A stretch of DNA of 55,598 nt from Yersinia pekkanenii (GCF_001152565.1 NZ_CQAZ01000033.1:1-55598); one strand, 5' to 3'. Shown: positions 31,459-41,572, numbered from the stretch's first letter. Notes: generated by a model not told the origin, from the sequence alone. Made by a program: numbers and translations.

Positions 31459-32124
31459 GTGAATAGCCATTCAACCGATAAACGCAAAAAGATTACCCGC
31501 ATTGGTATTGGTGGCCCGGTAGGTTCAGGTAAAACCGCCATCATCGAAGTTATCACCCCGATCCTGATTAAACGTGGCATTAAGCCACTGATCATCACCA
31601 ATGACATTGTCACCACAGAAGATGCCAAACAGGTGAAACGTACCCTGAAAGGTATTTTGGATGAAGAGAAAATCCTCGGGGTTGAAACCGGTGCCTGCCC
31701 ACATACGGCGGTGCGTGAAGACCCAAGCATGAACATCGCCGCAGTGGAAGAAATGGAAGAGCGCTTCCCTGACAGCGACCTGATTATGATTGAAAGTGGC
31801 GGTGACAACCTGACGCTAACCTTTAGCCCGGCACTGGCTGACTTCTATATCTATGTTATTGATGTGGCTGAAGGGGAAAAAATCCCGCGTAAAAATGGCC
31901 CAGGTCTGGTTCAGGCAGACATTCTGGTCATCAATAAAATTGACCTCGCTCCTTATGTCGGTGCCAGTCTGGATGTGATGGAAAGTGATACCAAAGTGGT
32001 GCGTGGCACGCGCCCTTATATTCTGACTAACTGCAAAACCGGGCAGGGCATTGAAGAGCTGGTGGATATGATTATGCGCGATTTTCTGTTTACTCACGTA
32101 CAACCTGAAGGAGCCAATGCATGA
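31459..32124 (+). CDS. ureG: Urease accessory GTPase
   Basis: 221-aa SIMIBI-class GTPase. P-loop GGPVGSGKT (about residues 18-26), the metal-binding ETGACPHTA with the CPH motif, ESGGDNL, and the base-specificity motif NKIDL. GTP hydrolysis powers nickel insertion. Starts with GTG at ... no: ATG at 31459 after GTG-less AAGAGGATTATCCCGTG; the coding start used gives [11 protein letters not shown]. Overlaps ureD by 4 bp. Confidence 0.93.
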   Translation: MNSHSTDKRKKITRIGIGGPVGSGKTAIIEVITPILIKRGIKPLIITNDIVTTEDAKQVKRTLKGILDEEKILGVETGACPHTAVREDPSMNIAAVEEMEERFPDSDLIMIESGGDNLTLTFSPALADFYIYVIDVAEGEKIPRKNGPGLVQADILVINKIDLAPYVGASLDVMESDTKVVRGTRPYILTNCKTGQGIEELVDMIMRDFLFTHVQPEGANA

Positions 32125-33086
32125 CATCGCAGAGCCAGAATATCGTGGAAACTCCTTCACGGGTTCGCGCTCACGCATTAGGTGTTAACGCGCCGGAATT
32201 AGCGAAGTATCAGGATGAACCGGCGCAAATGCGTAGCGGGGCCGTAGGGAAAAGTGGTTATCTCAAACTGAGGTTTGCCAAACGTGAACATCGCAGTATT
32301 TTGGCGGAAATGGAAAGACGAGTGCCATCGTTGGTGCAAAAGGCGTTGTACTGGGATGAAGAAATGCCTGAGTTACCTTGTGTCACCATGATTTCGACCT
32401 CAGGCTGCATCTTACAAGGGGACCGATTGGCTACCGATGTGCATGTGGAGGCCGGGGCTTGTGCTCATGTCACCACCCAATCGGCGACCAAGGTTCACAT
32501 GATGAATGCGAATTATGCTTCGCAGATACAGCATTTTACCGTGGAAGAGGGCGGCTATCTGGAATTTATGCCGGATCCGCTGATCCCACACCGTAATTCG
32601 CGCTTTATTACTGATACCACTATCAATATTCATCCCACGGCGACGGCGATTTACTCAGAAGTGCTGATGTCCGGGCGTAAATATCACCATGCTGAAGAGC
32701 GGTTCGGTTTTGATGTTTATTCCTCGAGAGTGGCCGCACATAATTTGGCGGGTAAAGAGCTGTTTGTTGAGAAATATATACTGGAGCCGAAGTCAGAGAG
32801 CCTTGATGCGATTGGGGTGATGCAAACATTTGATGCTTTTGGCAACGTGATTTTACTGACCCCTAAAGAGCATCATGACCGTATTTTGGCGCGAGTTCCC
32901 GCACACTTTGATATCAAAGGGGGGATTGCCAGTGGAGCGACACGCTTACCTAATGACTGCGGTTTGGTGTTTAAAGCGCTGGGCATCGACAGCGCCGGTG
33001 TTAAAGCGGAAATTCGGCAATTCTGGAAAATAGCCCGTGAGGAAATTCTCGGTGTGACGTTGCCGGAAAAATTCTTGTGGCGTTAA
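32121..33086 (+). CDS. ureD: Urease accessory protein UreD (intact)
   Basis: 321 aa. Scaffold that binds apo-urease and recruits UreF/UreG. Family blocks: [17 protein letters not shown], TISTSGCxLQGD-like [35 protein letters not shown] run of exactly six G lies at 32919-32924 (codons for KGGIAS) and the frame continues. In Y. pestis an extra G in such a run is the known cause of urease silencing, so this copy should be functional. Starts in the ureG stop (ATGA). Confidence 0.95.
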   Translation: MTSQSQNIVETPSRVRAHALGVNAPELAKYQDEPAQMRSGAVGKSGYLKLRFAKREHRSILAEMERRVPSLVQKALYWDEEMPELPCVTMISTSGCILQGDRLATDVHVEAGACAHVTTQSATKVHMMNANYASQIQHFTVEEGGYLEFMPDPLIPHRNSRFITDTTINIHPTATAIYSEVLMSGRKYHHAEERFGFDVYSSRVAAHNLAGKELFVEKYILEPKSESLDAIGVMQTFDAFGNVILLTPKEHHDRILARVPAHFDIKGGIASGATRLPNDCGLVFKALGIDSAGVKAEIRQFWKIAREEILGVTLPEKFLWR

Positions 33087-33190
33087 GGGGCCAGGCCGGG
33101 TAACTGGCTTTATGAATTTTCAGCAAGGCAGCAAACGAATGACAAATCGGTCAAGATCGGTTTGAACAGCATCTAGGCTAGCCCGCAGGG

Positions 33191-33209
33191 TGAGCCTCAC
33201 AGAGGCTCA
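33191..33209 (+). terminator. Hairpin between ureD and yut
   Basis: Perfect 8-bp stem TGAGCCTC / GAGGCTCA with an ACA loop, followed by TTAATCTTG. No strong T run, so it may be a weak terminator or a processing site separating the urease operon from yut. Confidence 0.5.
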
Positions 33210-33295
33210 TTAATCTTGATGAGTTTACATCAGTAAGTGATTCGGGTGAGAGAGCAGCTAACAGCGCTGCGGCTTCAAGTAAAAAGGGTAAAATA

Positions 33296-34288
33296 ATGAA
33301 TGCAAAAACAGGTAACCAATCCGGCTGGACCCAGCTCGCCAGTTCGAATGTTTTCATTGAATTTATCGATACAACTCTGCGCGGCTGTGCTCAGGTCATG
33401 TTCCAGAATAATCCATTAACCGGGCTATTCTTTTTTATCGCGATATTTGTCGGAGCCTATGGGGAGGGGAACCCGGCGGTAGCTTATGGTTGTGTGCTGG
33501 GTACCGTGGTTGCGACACTCACCGGGTTAACCATGCGCGACCGTAAATCATGGCGTTTAGGATTATACGGTTATAACGGATGTTTGGTGGGGGCGGCATT
33601 ACCGACATTTTTGGTTGCTACGCCAGTGGTTTGGGCCTGTATCGTTTTGGGCAGCATCGTATCGGTGATTGTCATGGTCTGCATCGCCGATATTCTAAAA
33701 ACCTGGAAAGTTGCGGCGCTAACAGCTCCTTTTGTATTAACGACCTGGATGATACTGCTGGCCAGTTATGCCTTTGCCGGTTTACATAGCGGCGGATTAC
33801 CGGCTCCGGCCTTACCGCATCCGCTGGTTTTGGAGGCAGGTCATACTTTCGATGGGACTAATGTTTTTCTCAGCATGTTTAACGGTATTTCACAGGTATT
33901 CTTATTCAGTAGCCTGATTGCCGGCATCTTATTTGTTATCGGTTTAGCCATTGAATCCCTGTGGGCGGCTGTTTTTGCATTATGCGGGGCACTGTTGGCT
34001 ACCCTCACTGCGTCTTTCCTTGATGCCGATCACCACAGCATTAATACCGGCCTGTACGCTTTCAGTGCCGTATTAACGGCGATTGCCTTGGGATCTACCT
34101 TTAATAAACCCAGTTGGCGGGTTCTGGCTTACACCATTGTCGGGGTTATTTTTACCGTGTTCGTACAGGGTGCGTTAAATACCCTATTGTCACCTATTGG
34201 TATTCCGACTTTAACCATGCCTTTCGTTCTCGCTTCATGGTTATTCCTGGTACCGAATAAAGAAGTGATGCCAGCGCATCGACAATAA
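33296..34288 (+). CDS. yut: Urea channel of the UT/Yut family
   Basis: 330-aa inner-membrane protein with about ten hydrophobic segments in two repeated halves, as in UT-type urea channels. The family LPxxTxPF motif appears as GIPTLTMPFVLASWLF near the C-terminus, and QVMFQNNPLTGLFFFIA at the first repeat. It allows rapid urea entry at low pH to feed cytoplasmic urease. Yersinia Yut is located in this position downstream of ureD. 24 bp before ureH. Confidence 0.92.
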   Translation: MNAKTGNQSGWTQLASSNVFIEFIDTTLRGCAQVMFQNNPLTGLFFFIAIFVGAYGEGNPAVAYGCVLGTVVATLTGLTMRDRKSWRLGLYGYNGCLVGAALPTFLVATPVVWACIVLGSIVSVIVMVCIADILKTWKVAALTAPFVLTTWMILLASYAFAGLHSGGLPAPALPHPLVLEAGHTFDGTNVFLSMFNGISQVFLFSSLIAGILFVIGLAIESLWAAVFALCGALLATLTASFLDADHHSINTGLYAFSAVLTAIALGSTFNKPSWRVLAYTIVGVIFTVFVQGALNTLLSPIGIPTLTMPFVLASWLFLVPNKEVMPAHRQ

Positions 34289-34311
34289 CTATTTTATTCT
34301 GGAGTACCAAT

Positions 34312-35370
34312 ATGACGACAGGATTAGCGAAAAGTAGCGCATTTGGCAATCGGCAAACTAAACGTCGTGCCATCTACCTGCTGATTGGCTTATTGGTGGT
34401 TAACGGGCTGGCATGGGTTTGGGCCTTCACTGAATTTAATGACAATGCCGTACTGATGGGCATGGCGTTTCTGGCTTATAGCTTTGGCCTACGCCATGCC
34501 GTCGATGCGGATCATATTGCCGCCATTGATAACGTAACCCGTAAACTCATGCAACAGGGTAAGACGCCCATTGCTGTTGGAACCTTCTTCTCCCTGGGGC
34601 ATTCTACTATCGTGATATTGGCATCACTGGCCATTGCCGCGACCGCCATGGCCTTTAAGAACGATATGGCGTGGTTTCATGAAACGGGGGGGTTAATCGG
34701 CACGTTGGTTTCATCCGTATTCTTATTATTGTTCGCTTTTCTCAATTTAACGATTCTGATTTCAGTGTATAAAAAGTTTAGGAAGGTCAAAGCGGGTCAT
34801 GTGTATGAAGAGGAAGAGCTTGATCTGCTGGTGACCAATAATGGTGGGTTGCTCGCCAGAATTTTCCGGCGGGTATTTAATATGGTCAATAAAAGTTGGC
34901 ATATGTATCCGGTAGGTTTTTTATTTGGTTTAGGCTTCGATACGGCGACTGAAATCGGGGTGTTAGGCATTTCAGCGGCCAGTGCCACCCAGGGGATGAA
35001 TTTGTGGTCGATTATGGTATTTCCGATTTTATTCGCTGTCGGGATGGCACTGATTGATTCACTTGATAATTTCGTGATGATTGGCGCGTATGGCTGGGCT
35101 TTCTCTAAACCGATACGAAAACTGTATTACAATATAACCATTACTGCGGCCTCGGTTATCATTGCTTTCTTTATTGGCGGGATTGAGGCTTTGGGGTTAA
35201 TTGCAGATAAACTTAATTTAACTGGTGGTATTTGGACGCCGATTAATAATGTCAGTGAAAACTTAGGTGAGATAGGTTACTGGATTATTGGCATGTTTAT
35301 ACTGTGTTGGGTCGTTTCTGTCATTAATTATTATGTCCGAGGTTATGATAAATTGAGTGTTAGCCGTTAA
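34312..35370 (+). CDS. ureH: High-affinity nickel permease, NiCoT family
   Basis: 352 aa, about eight membrane helices. The NiCoT signature RHAVDADHIAAIDN (HX4DH, about residues 62-75), LGHSTIV, LGFDTATEIGVL and GMALIDSLDNFVM are all present. Single-component nickel importer that supplements YntABCDE; known as UreH in pathogenic yersiniae. Ends before a 14-bp terminator. Confidence 0.93.
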   Translation: MTTGLAKSSAFGNRQTKRRAIYLLIGLLVVNGLAWVWAFTEFNDNAVLMGMAFLAYSFGLRHAVDADHIAAIDNVTRKLMQQGKTPIAVGTFFSLGHSTIVILASLAIAATAMAFKNDMAWFHETGGLIGTLVSSVFLLLFAFLNLTILISVYKKFRKVKAGHVYEEEELDLLVTNNGGLLARIFRRVFNMVNKSWHMYPVGFLFGLGFDTATEIGVLGISAASATQGMNLWSIMVFPILFAVGMALIDSLDNFVMIGAYGWAFSKPIRKLYYNITITAASVIIAFFIGGIEALGLIADKLNLTGGIWTPINNVSENLGEIGYWIIGMFILCWVVSVINYYVRGYDKLSVSR

Positions 35371-35393
35371 TGTTGTCTTTTTTACAAAAATAT

Positions 35394-35431
35394 AAGGCGC
35401 TAATTAAACACTTAAAGTTAATTAGCGCCTT
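35394..35431 (+). terminator. Terminator after ureH
   Basis: 14-bp perfect stem AAGGCGCTAATTAA (35394-35407) / TTAATTAGCGCCTT (35418-35431) with a 10-base loop. It sits between the convergent ureH and hdeB and may serve both. Confidence 0.85.
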
Positions 35432-35474
35432 ACTGACTTTATGAGTATGTATTTAAAACTTACACACCCACAAG

Positions 35475-35810
35475 TTACATATGTTTCTTAGCGAAACCTA
35501 CAATATCCTGTTTAATTTCAGATAGCTTACTTTCCGGTGATTTTTTGCATACCTCGACAACTTTCGGTGTCACGATAGTATCTGTTTCTTGAAAGTCAAC
35601 ATAATCGCCTTTCTTATATTGAGTATCATCGTTCAGCACCCAAAAAACAACCGGAGTAAATGACTTAGGGTTCAGGTCGAGGAATTCTTTGCAGGTCATA
35701 TCACTCGGAGTGGTGGCTGTTGCTTTCGCGGTTGTGGCTGCGAAGCTTGTTGCAGCAGCGGTAAGCAATAAACTCGTCAATGCAATATTACGAAGTGATT
35801 TGTAGGACAT
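35475..35810 (-). CDS. hdeB: HdeB-like periplasmic acid-stress chaperone
   Basis: 111 aa. The signal peptide ends near TSFAA (about residue 25). The mature domain has DMTCKEFLDLNPKSFTPVVFWVLNDD and PKVVEVCKKSP with the two conserved Cys that form the HdeA/HdeB disulfide. The DLNPK and W residues fit HdeB better than HdeA. It prevents aggregation of periplasmic proteins at low pH. Only one paralogue is present, not an hdeAB pair. Confidence 0.85.
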   Translation of the reverse strand: MSYKSLRNIALTSLLLTAAATSFAATTAKATATTPSDMTCKEFLDLNPKSFTPVVFWVLNDDTQYKKGDYVDFQETDTIVTPKVVEVCKKSPESKLSEIKQDIVGFAKKHM

Positions 35811-36238
35811 GCTTATTTCCTTATTTATCTGTTAAATATTGTGGAATATTTACAAAATTAAACTAAGGGTGATATATATCACTCAAGTATACGAACCCCA
35901 GCGCTATTGTGTGCCAGAGGACGCATACATTATTATTTATAAATGAGATTAATGCCAATCGTAAAATATATCACTTCAGACAATATTCAGTATGGATAAC
36001 TTTACATTGTGTAAAAACATCTTGCTATTCAACTAGATGAATGAAATTCATCGACTCGATAATAATTATTATTTTTAGTTTTTAATTTTGTTTCGCTGCG
36101 TGAATATTAGATGGCTATAAATTGTAAATGTTAAGTTAAGTTATTATTTGATTTTTATCAAAAATAATTTCATTTAACCATGAATTATCTGGTTTTTTAT
36201 CTATACTCAATCTACCTATAACCATTTTAGTCACTCTA
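35811..36238. promoter_or_regulatory. Divergent intergenic region hdeB / potassium channel
   Basis: 428 bp, very A/T-rich, no gene. It must hold the divergent promoters. TATACT and TATAAT-like boxes are numerous and none can be chosen with confidence. Confidence 0.5.
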
Positions 36239-37417
36239 TTGATGAAAATATTACAGGAAATTAAGTCTAAGCTGTCGATACCCGTTTGCCTGGCTATTCT
36301 GGTGGCAATTAATGGATATCTGGTTTTAAGCCCAGTACTCTTTCGGGCGATCGCTCATTCAACCGAAGCAATCAATAATTTCAGTACATGGAAGGAGGCA
36401 TTAAGTTTTCTTGAGTTATTTGAAATTCCGCGATTTATGATCGGCCTGGTATTGATATTGATGGCGTTTGCCTTATCGATGAAAACCCGCACCGCGTGGT
36501 TTCTCACCGTGTTATTGCTGTTTACTATCGTTGCTATCAATATCTTTATTCTGAAAGATCAGGATAAGCTGACGACATACTCTCTGGTGGTTATTGTCGC
36601 ACTGCTCTTTTATTGGCGGGAGTTTGATTACTACAGTCTTGGTAGCGGCACGTTCTTTGCGGTCGTCAGTATTGCATCACTGATCGTCTATAGCATGTTG
36701 GGTACACTTTATATGGGCGATGAGTTTGCACCTGTCGTCACTGATGTACCGACAGCATTCTATTTCGCGATTGTTTGTATGTCGACGGTGGGATTCGGGG
36801 ATATTATCCCACATACCACAGTAGCAAGAATGTTTACTCTTACAGTGATTATTGCCGGTATTACGGTCTTTGCTACTTCCATTGCCTCTATTGCTGGTCC
36901 GATAATCAGTAATAATATCAAACGTATAGTTAAAGGTAGGATTTCTCACGTGGAACGTAAAAATCATTTTATTATTGTCGGTACCAATTCTTTGGCACTG
37001 AATGTATATAACGGTCTGCGTGACCGGGGTGATGATGTCACTGTGGTTTGCGCAGTGGGTAGCCAACATGGTTTTCCTGCCCATGCCGATATTATAGAGG
37101 GCGATCCCTCCTCGGTAGCCACACTAGAATTGGCGGGTGCTGCCAGGGCAAGATATATCATCGCCTTGTGTAACAGTGATGCTGATAATACCTTTACCAT
37201 TCTGGCTGCTAAAGAAATTGCGGGTAAAGACACTAAAACACTGGCGTTGGTAAACGACACCCAGAACCTGGAAAAAGTTAAGCGTGTGAATCCTGATATG
37301 GTCTTCTCGTTGCCATTACTGGGTAGTGAGATTTTGGTCCGAACATTGAACGGTGACACTATCAATAATTCCCTTATTACAGAAATGTTCTTTGGTAAGT
37401 GTGAGAAGTTGGACTAA
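36239..37417 (+). CDS. Kch-type potassium channel with RCK (TrkA-N) domain
   Basis: 392 aa. About six membrane helices end in the pore, with selectivity filter TVGFGD (residues 183-188; E. coli Kch has TVGYGD). A cytoplasmic RCK/TrkA-N Rossmann domain follows, from NHFIIVGTNSLALNVYNGL (about 238) through DIIEGDPSS. Selectively conducts K+ with ligand gating through the RCK domain. Starts ATG ATG; either could be used. A terminator follows at 37451. Confidence 0.88.
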   Translation: MMKILQEIKSKLSIPVCLAILVAINGYLVLSPVLFRAIAHSTEAINNFSTWKEALSFLELFEIPRFMIGLVLILMAFALSMKTRTAWFLTVLLLFTIVAINIFILKDQDKLTTYSLVVIVALLFYWREFDYYSLGSGTFFAVVSIASLIVYSMLGTLYMGDEFAPVVTDVPTAFYFAIVCMSTVGFGDIIPHTTVARMFTLTVIIAGITVFATSIASIAGPIISNNIKRIVKGRISHVERKNHFIIVGTNSLALNVYNGLRDRGDDVTVVCAVGSQHGFPAHADIIEGDPSSVATLELAGAARARYIIALCNSDADNTFTILAAKEIAGKDTKTLALVNDTQNLEKVKRVNPDMVFSLPLLGSEILVRTLNGDTINNSLITEMFFGKCEKLD

Positions 37418-37450
37418 CTTTGCTGAGTTGTTAAGTGTAATAACACATAA

Positions 37451-37482
37451 AAACACCCTCGTTGGCTGAGGGTGTTTCTTTT
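37451..37482 (+). terminator. Terminator between potassium channel gene and crcB
   Basis: 10-bp stem AAACACCCTC (37451-37460) / GAGGGTGTTT (37468-37477), then CTTTTTG. A residues on the left side allow some function on the minus strand too. Confidence 0.88.
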
Positions 37483-37499
37483 TGTTTATGGTGGCGTAT

Positions 37500-37904
37500 T
37501 TATTCAGCCGCTGCCTGTGGATCTTTGGGGGGCTGTTTGGGGCCAACCATCAAACCTAATTCAACAGCAATAAAGCCGACAATCAGGCTGGCGACCAAAT
37601 AACAAATTGAGACTAAAACTCCGGTTGGGTTTTTCATCATTTCGACTGCACCAAAGACAAAACTAGAAAATGTCGAAAGGCCGCCCATGATCCCGGTCCC
37701 AACCATCAGATGTACATATTGGTTAATTTTATCTTTTTTAAACCAAGAGGTGGTTAGCCCTAATAAAAATGCTGCAAGGATGTTGGCGACGAAGATATCC
37801 ATGGGGAAACCATCGGCCAGTCGTGGTACCGACAGCATGATAAATTCACGACACATAGCACCAAAAGCGCCGCCAACAAAGACTAAAATAATAAGATTCG
37901 GCAT
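37500..37904 (-). CDS. crcB: Fluoride channel CrcB, paralogue 2
   Basis: 134 aa, four membrane helices. [13 protein letters not shown] at the N-terminus and [21 protein letters not shown] (the Phe-box and the Na+-coordinating GGxTTFS loop, here GGLSTFS) identify the Fluc family. A 20-residue Pro-rich tail is unusual. Lies 33 bp downstream of another crcB. Such neighbouring pairs may form hetero-dimers. Confidence 0.9.
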   Translation of the reverse strand: MPNLIILVFVGGAFGAMCREFIMLSVPRLADGFPMDIFVANILAAFLLGLTTSWFKKDKINQYVHLMVGTGIMGGLSTFSSFVFGAVEMMKNPTGVLVSICYLVASLIVGFIAVELGLMVGPKQPPKDPQAAAE

Positions 37905-37937
37905 AACATTCTCCTATTAATCAACCTGTCTCTCGGT

Positions 37938-38321
37938 TTAATAAGCCAGCCAGGCACCAAATGCCGCTGCTGCCAGACCTGCCAATACAGAAATAATCAG
38001 ATATCCGGCAGCAATAGCTCTGCCGCGAGCTGTGGCCAGTTTTGCCGCATCTAATTGCATGCTACTAAAGGTGGTATAACCGCCTAAAATACCGGTCAAC
38101 ACGGCTGCATTCATTAAGTCACCATAGCGATCACGCCAGTCAACACTAAACAGAATACTCAGATAACCAATAATAAATGCACCTGAAATATTGATCAGAA
38201 AAGTGCCAAGAGGAAAATGACCTTTATATACTTTTCCGACGCCAAGCCCTATCCACCAGCGTAAAAGTGACCCAATACCTCCCCCCAACCCAACCCACAT
38301 TATATCGATTGCAGTCATCAC
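37938..38321 (-). CDS. crcB: Fluoride channel CrcB, paralogue 1
   Basis: 127 aa, four membrane helices. GGGIGSLLRWWIG, NISGAFIIGY and GILGGYTTFSSMQLDA are the canonical Fluc blocks (Arg/Asn/GGxTTFS). Exports toxic fluoride as a dual-topology dimer. The upstream region shows no recognisable fluoride riboswitch. Confidence 0.92.
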   Translation of the reverse strand: MMTAIDIMWVGLGGGIGSLLRWWIGLGVGKVYKGHFPLGTFLINISGAFIIGYLSILFSVDWRDRYGDLMNAAVLTGILGGYTTFSSMQLDAAKLATARGRAIAAGYLIISVLAGLAAAAFGAWLAY

Positions 38322-38678
38322 AAAGCCCTCAATGGCAATTCGCTAGAGTAAGTATAATTGTAGTACAAATATATTGTATGAATATTCGGATATGCCTAAT
38401 TATTTGTCTTAAATCTAAAGTTTTATTCGAGTTTTATAAAGTGCTATCAATATCAATAAAATTAAGATTGGCAGTGTTTTTGATGAAAATAACTGTGATT
38501 AAATATAGTTTCATTCTTATATTATTTCGTCATAAAATTTCATCAATGTCACAGCCGAATAAATAGATAGGGTTAAGTTTATGCTGAATACGTGGAGGGT
38601 ATCACTTGTCGGGAAAAAGGATGGCGTTAAAATAGAAATACCGTTTCAAAAATCCGATAAGTGAAAACAGGAGCCATC
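38322..38678. promoter_or_regulatory. Intergenic region crcB / gpr
   Basis: A/T-rich, no gene. CAGGAGCCATC ahead of 38679 is the gpr ribosome binding site. No fluoride aptamer consensus was found on the crcB side. Confidence 0.5.
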
Positions 38679-39713
38679 ATGCCCTACAATGCAGATCCAT
38701 CCCGATATGAGCAAATGCAGTACCGTTTTTGTGGCAAAAGTGGCTTGCAGCTTCCGGCATTATCGCTTGGACTTTGGCATAATTTTAGTTTTAACAATAC
38801 ATTAGAATCACAACGGACGTTACTGCGTAAAGCCTTTGACCTGGGGATTACTCACTTTGATTTAGCCAATAACTATGGCCCACCACCGGGATCAGCCGAG
38901 CAAAATTTTGGTAAGTTGTTACACGATGATTTTAAACCTTATCGTGATGAGCTAATAATCTCGACCAAAGCGGGTTATAACATGTGGCCCGGCCCCTATG
39001 GTGCGGGTAGTTCGCGGAAATACTTGCTTGCCAGCCTGGACCAAAGTTTGAAGCGTATGGGGCTGGACTATGTTGATATCTTCTACTCGCACCGGGTAGA
39101 TGAAAGCACGCCAATGGAAGAAACTGCCTCGGCACTGGCTCAGGCAGTACAAAGCGGCAAAGCGCTATATGTGGGTATTTCATCATATTCTTCTGAGCGC
39201 ACCGCCAAAATGGTGGCGCTTTTACAGCAATGGAAGATCCCACTCCTTATCCATCAGCCTTCTTACAATATTCTGAATCGTTGGGTTGAACAAACCCATC
39301 TATTAGAGACGTTGGACCAACATGGCGTTGGCTGTATTGCTTTTACTCCGCTGGCACAGGGGCTGTTGACGGGTAAATATCTCAATGGCATTCCGGATGA
39401 TTCCCGGATGAAAAAAGAAGCCGGTGGATCGCTGAAGGAAAACATGTTGTCGGCGGCAAATCTGCGCAGTATCAAGGCGCTGAATGAATTGGCTGAACAA
39501 CGTGGGCAATCATTGGCGCAAATGGCATTAAGCTGGTTGTTGAAAGATAACCGTGTGACCTCGGTATTGATTGGTGCCAGCCGCCCTGAGCAGCTAGAGG
39601 AGAATTGCGCCGCACTCACCAATCTGAGCTTTAGTGCTGAAGAGCTGGCTGCGATTGATCAGCACGTCACTGATGGGCAGCTAAATTTGTGGCAGGCTTC
39701 TTCGGACCGCTAA
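38679..39713 (+). CDS. gpr: L-glyceraldehyde 3-phosphate reductase (aldo-keto reductase)
   Basis: 344 aa, similar to E. coli YghZ/Gpr (346 aa), an AKR14 enzyme that reduces L-glyceraldehyde 3-phosphate and methylglyoxal with NADPH. DLANNYGPPPGSAE (catalytic Asp/Tyr), STKAGYNMWPGPYG, DIFYSHRVDE and LIGASRPEQLEEN (cofactor site) are visible. A GTG at 38661 is in frame, but CAGGAG fits ATG 38679 and MPYNADPSRYE is the family start. Confidence 0.9.
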   Translation: MPYNADPSRYEQMQYRFCGKSGLQLPALSLGLWHNFSFNNTLESQRTLLRKAFDLGITHFDLANNYGPPPGSAEQNFGKLLHDDFKPYRDELIISTKAGYNMWPGPYGAGSSRKYLLASLDQSLKRMGLDYVDIFYSHRVDESTPMEETASALAQAVQSGKALYVGISSYSSERTAKMVALLQQWKIPLLIHQPSYNILNRWVEQTHLLETLDQHGVGCIAFTPLAQGLLTGKYLNGIPDDSRMKKEAGGSLKENMLSAANLRSIKALNELAEQRGQSLAQMALSWLLKDNRVTSVLIGASRPEQLEENCAALTNLSFSAEELAAIDQHVTDGQLNLWQASSDR

Positions 39714-39748
39714 TGTGTAACCTGTCTCAGTGAGGCGGATAACACAAT

Positions 39749-39777
39749 AAAGCCGGAAAAATCTCCGGCTTTATATT
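39749..39777 (+). terminator. Terminator after gpr
   Basis: 9-bp stem AAAGCCGGA (39749-39757) / TCCGGCTTT (39764-39772), loop AAAATC, then ATATTTTAT. Confidence 0.85.
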
Positions 39778-39824
39778 TTATACTTGGTTTAACGCACCAC
39801 CAATTTCTGGCCATAAGGGGGGTA

Positions 39825-40979
39825 TTAATCAGCCGCAAGGCCAACTTTCAGTAACTTACCGTCGCTCTCATCAGTTAACAGATAAACATAGCCATCCGGA
39901 CCAATCCGCACATCGCGGATACGTTCAGCGCGATCACCCAGTAAGCGTTCCTCCGTAATCACTTTATCGTCATCCAGTTGTAAGCGAATCAGCTCTTTTT
40001 GAGCCAAAGCCCCAATAAACAGCGAATATTGCCATGTAGGGAAGCGGTCGGCGTTATAGAAAGCCATCCCGCTGATACCGGGAGACTTTTCCCAGTAATA
40101 AGCGGGTTGCTCGGTACCCTCTAGATGGGTACCTTTAGCCTCTGGGATCGCTGAGCCTGAATAGTTAACCCCGTGAGTTGCCAGTGGCCAGCCGTAGTTT
40201 TTCCCGGCCATAGGGATATTGATTTCATCGCCACCTCTAGGGCCGTGTTCATTCTCCCACATCACCCCGGTCCAGGGGTTCCGCGCCAGTCCCTGTGGAT
40301 TACGATGACCATAGGACCAGATCTCAGGTTTGGCTGATGATTTATTCACAAAGGGATTATCTTTAGGCACCTTACCGTCAAGGGTCAGGCGCACCATTTT
40401 GCCTTGATGGAGGCTCAGGTCCTGAGCTGTCGGACGCAGATTATTCTCACCTAGAGTAATAAACAGATGCTCTTGTTCATCAAAGGCCAATTTACCGCCA
40501 AAATGGTTGCCGGTAGATAATTTCGGTTGCTGGCGGAAGAACACCCTGAAGTTTTCAATGGCACTCCCCTGTGGATTAAGGCGACCATAACCCACCGCAG
40601 TACCCGCTTTGCCCTCTTTTCCTGCCTCGGCAAAACTAAGGTATACACGGCGATCTTGGGCAAATTTCGGCGATAATGCGACTTCCAACAGACCGCCTTG
40701 CCCCTTGGCATACACTTCTGGCACCCCTTTTAAGGGTTCTGACAGCGGCTTTCCCGGCTGCCATAAGCGTAATTGGCCGGAACGTTCGGTGATTAAAATC
40801 CCGCTGTTATCAGGCAGGAATGCCAGCGACCACGGGTGGTCCAACCCATCTTGTAATTCAGTCACTGTCACTGCGGGTGCTGCGATTGCAGTCATTGGGA
40901 TAAACACACTGAGTAATATCAATTTTAGTAACTGTAATCTCAGGTGATAACCTGGTGTTCTATTTCCACATAACGTCAT
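39825..40979 (-). CDS. yliI: PQQ-dependent soluble aldose sugar dehydrogenase, YliI-like
   Basis: 384 aa. The signal peptide is near residues 10-35 (ending AIAAPA). A six-bladed beta-propeller of the GSDH/sorbosone dehydrogenase family follows: LDHPWSLAFLPD, STGNHFGGKLAFD with the active-site His, YGHRNPQGLA, ENEHGPRGGDEIN. It oxidises aldoses in the periplasm using PQQ, which enterobacteria mostly take up from outside. The start may lie 15-20 codons downstream; the first residues MTLCGNRTPGYHLRL are unusual for a signal peptide. Confidence 0.85.
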   Translation of the reverse strand: MTLCGNRTPGYHLRLQLLKLILLSVFIPMTAIAAPAVTVTELQDGLDHPWSLAFLPDNSGILITERSGQLRLWQPGKPLSEPLKGVPEVYAKGQGGLLEVALSPKFAQDRRVYLSFAEAGKEGKAGTAVGYGRLNPQGSAIENFRVFFRQQPKLSTGNHFGGKLAFDEQEHLFITLGENNLRPTAQDLSLHQGKMVRLTLDGKVPKDNPFVNKSSAKPEIWSYGHRNPQGLARNPWTGVMWENEHGPRGGDEINIPMAGKNYGWPLATHGVNYSGSAIPEAKGTHLEGTEQPAYYWEKSPGISGMAFYNADRFPTWQYSLFIGALAQKELIRLQLDDDKVITEERLLGDRAERIRDVRIGPDGYVYLLTDESDGKLLKVGLAAD

Positions 40980-41572
40980 TAGTCACTCCATAGTTGTTCA
41001 AACACCGGTTAACTTTAGAGTATTAAATAGGAATCGGCTATTACTGGTCTTAAAGTGCTTGGCTTATGGGGACATAGGGGCAGTGCGATGAACACCGGAG
41101 TAGCAGATAGGCACTTCGCACCACGAATAAAGCCACTGTACGGAACCGCGATAAAAACCAGGAAAGCTTGGATAAGACTATTCTTAAACCGATAAGATTT
41201 GCTTATTTATCGTTATGTAAGTTTCAATTGTCTTTTGCAATGACGTATTTCTAACATAAATCCATAAACAAAAATCAACCATATGAAATACAAATGATTT
41301 AAACTTAATTCGCCGAGAAAAAAAATAACTATTTTGCGATAAACATCACATTGTAATCGCTAAGAAATGTGAAGGGCATCAATCTGAAAAGTCAATGAGA
41401 GACGATTATAGTGATAGTTGAATTACTGGCTTAACTATCAACACCGTATACTGCCGACAACCAGAAACAATGGGGCTGGGCAGGGGGCACGATAAAGTAC
41501 AGATAAAGGGAATTCACCATTGCGCTGGCATATATTTAATGTGTGTCTTTTGAACCTCAAAAGGTGTTGGGT
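40980..41572. promoter_or_regulatory. Promoter region of the chb operon
   Basis: 593 bp between divergent yliI and chbB. The right half (41200-41450) is A/T-rich and includes TGTGAAGGGCATCA (from 41367). The region should hold the ChbR and catabolite-activator sites that control this operon in E. coli, but I cannot place them with confidence. No gene. Confidence 0.45.

Noticed and set aside
32121..33086. Possible Y. pestis-type frameshift in ureD
   Set aside because: The G run has six residues and the frame continues to a normal C-terminus.
38322..38660. Possible fluoride riboswitch ahead of crcB
   Set aside because: The conserved aptamer sequence was not found on the minus strand.
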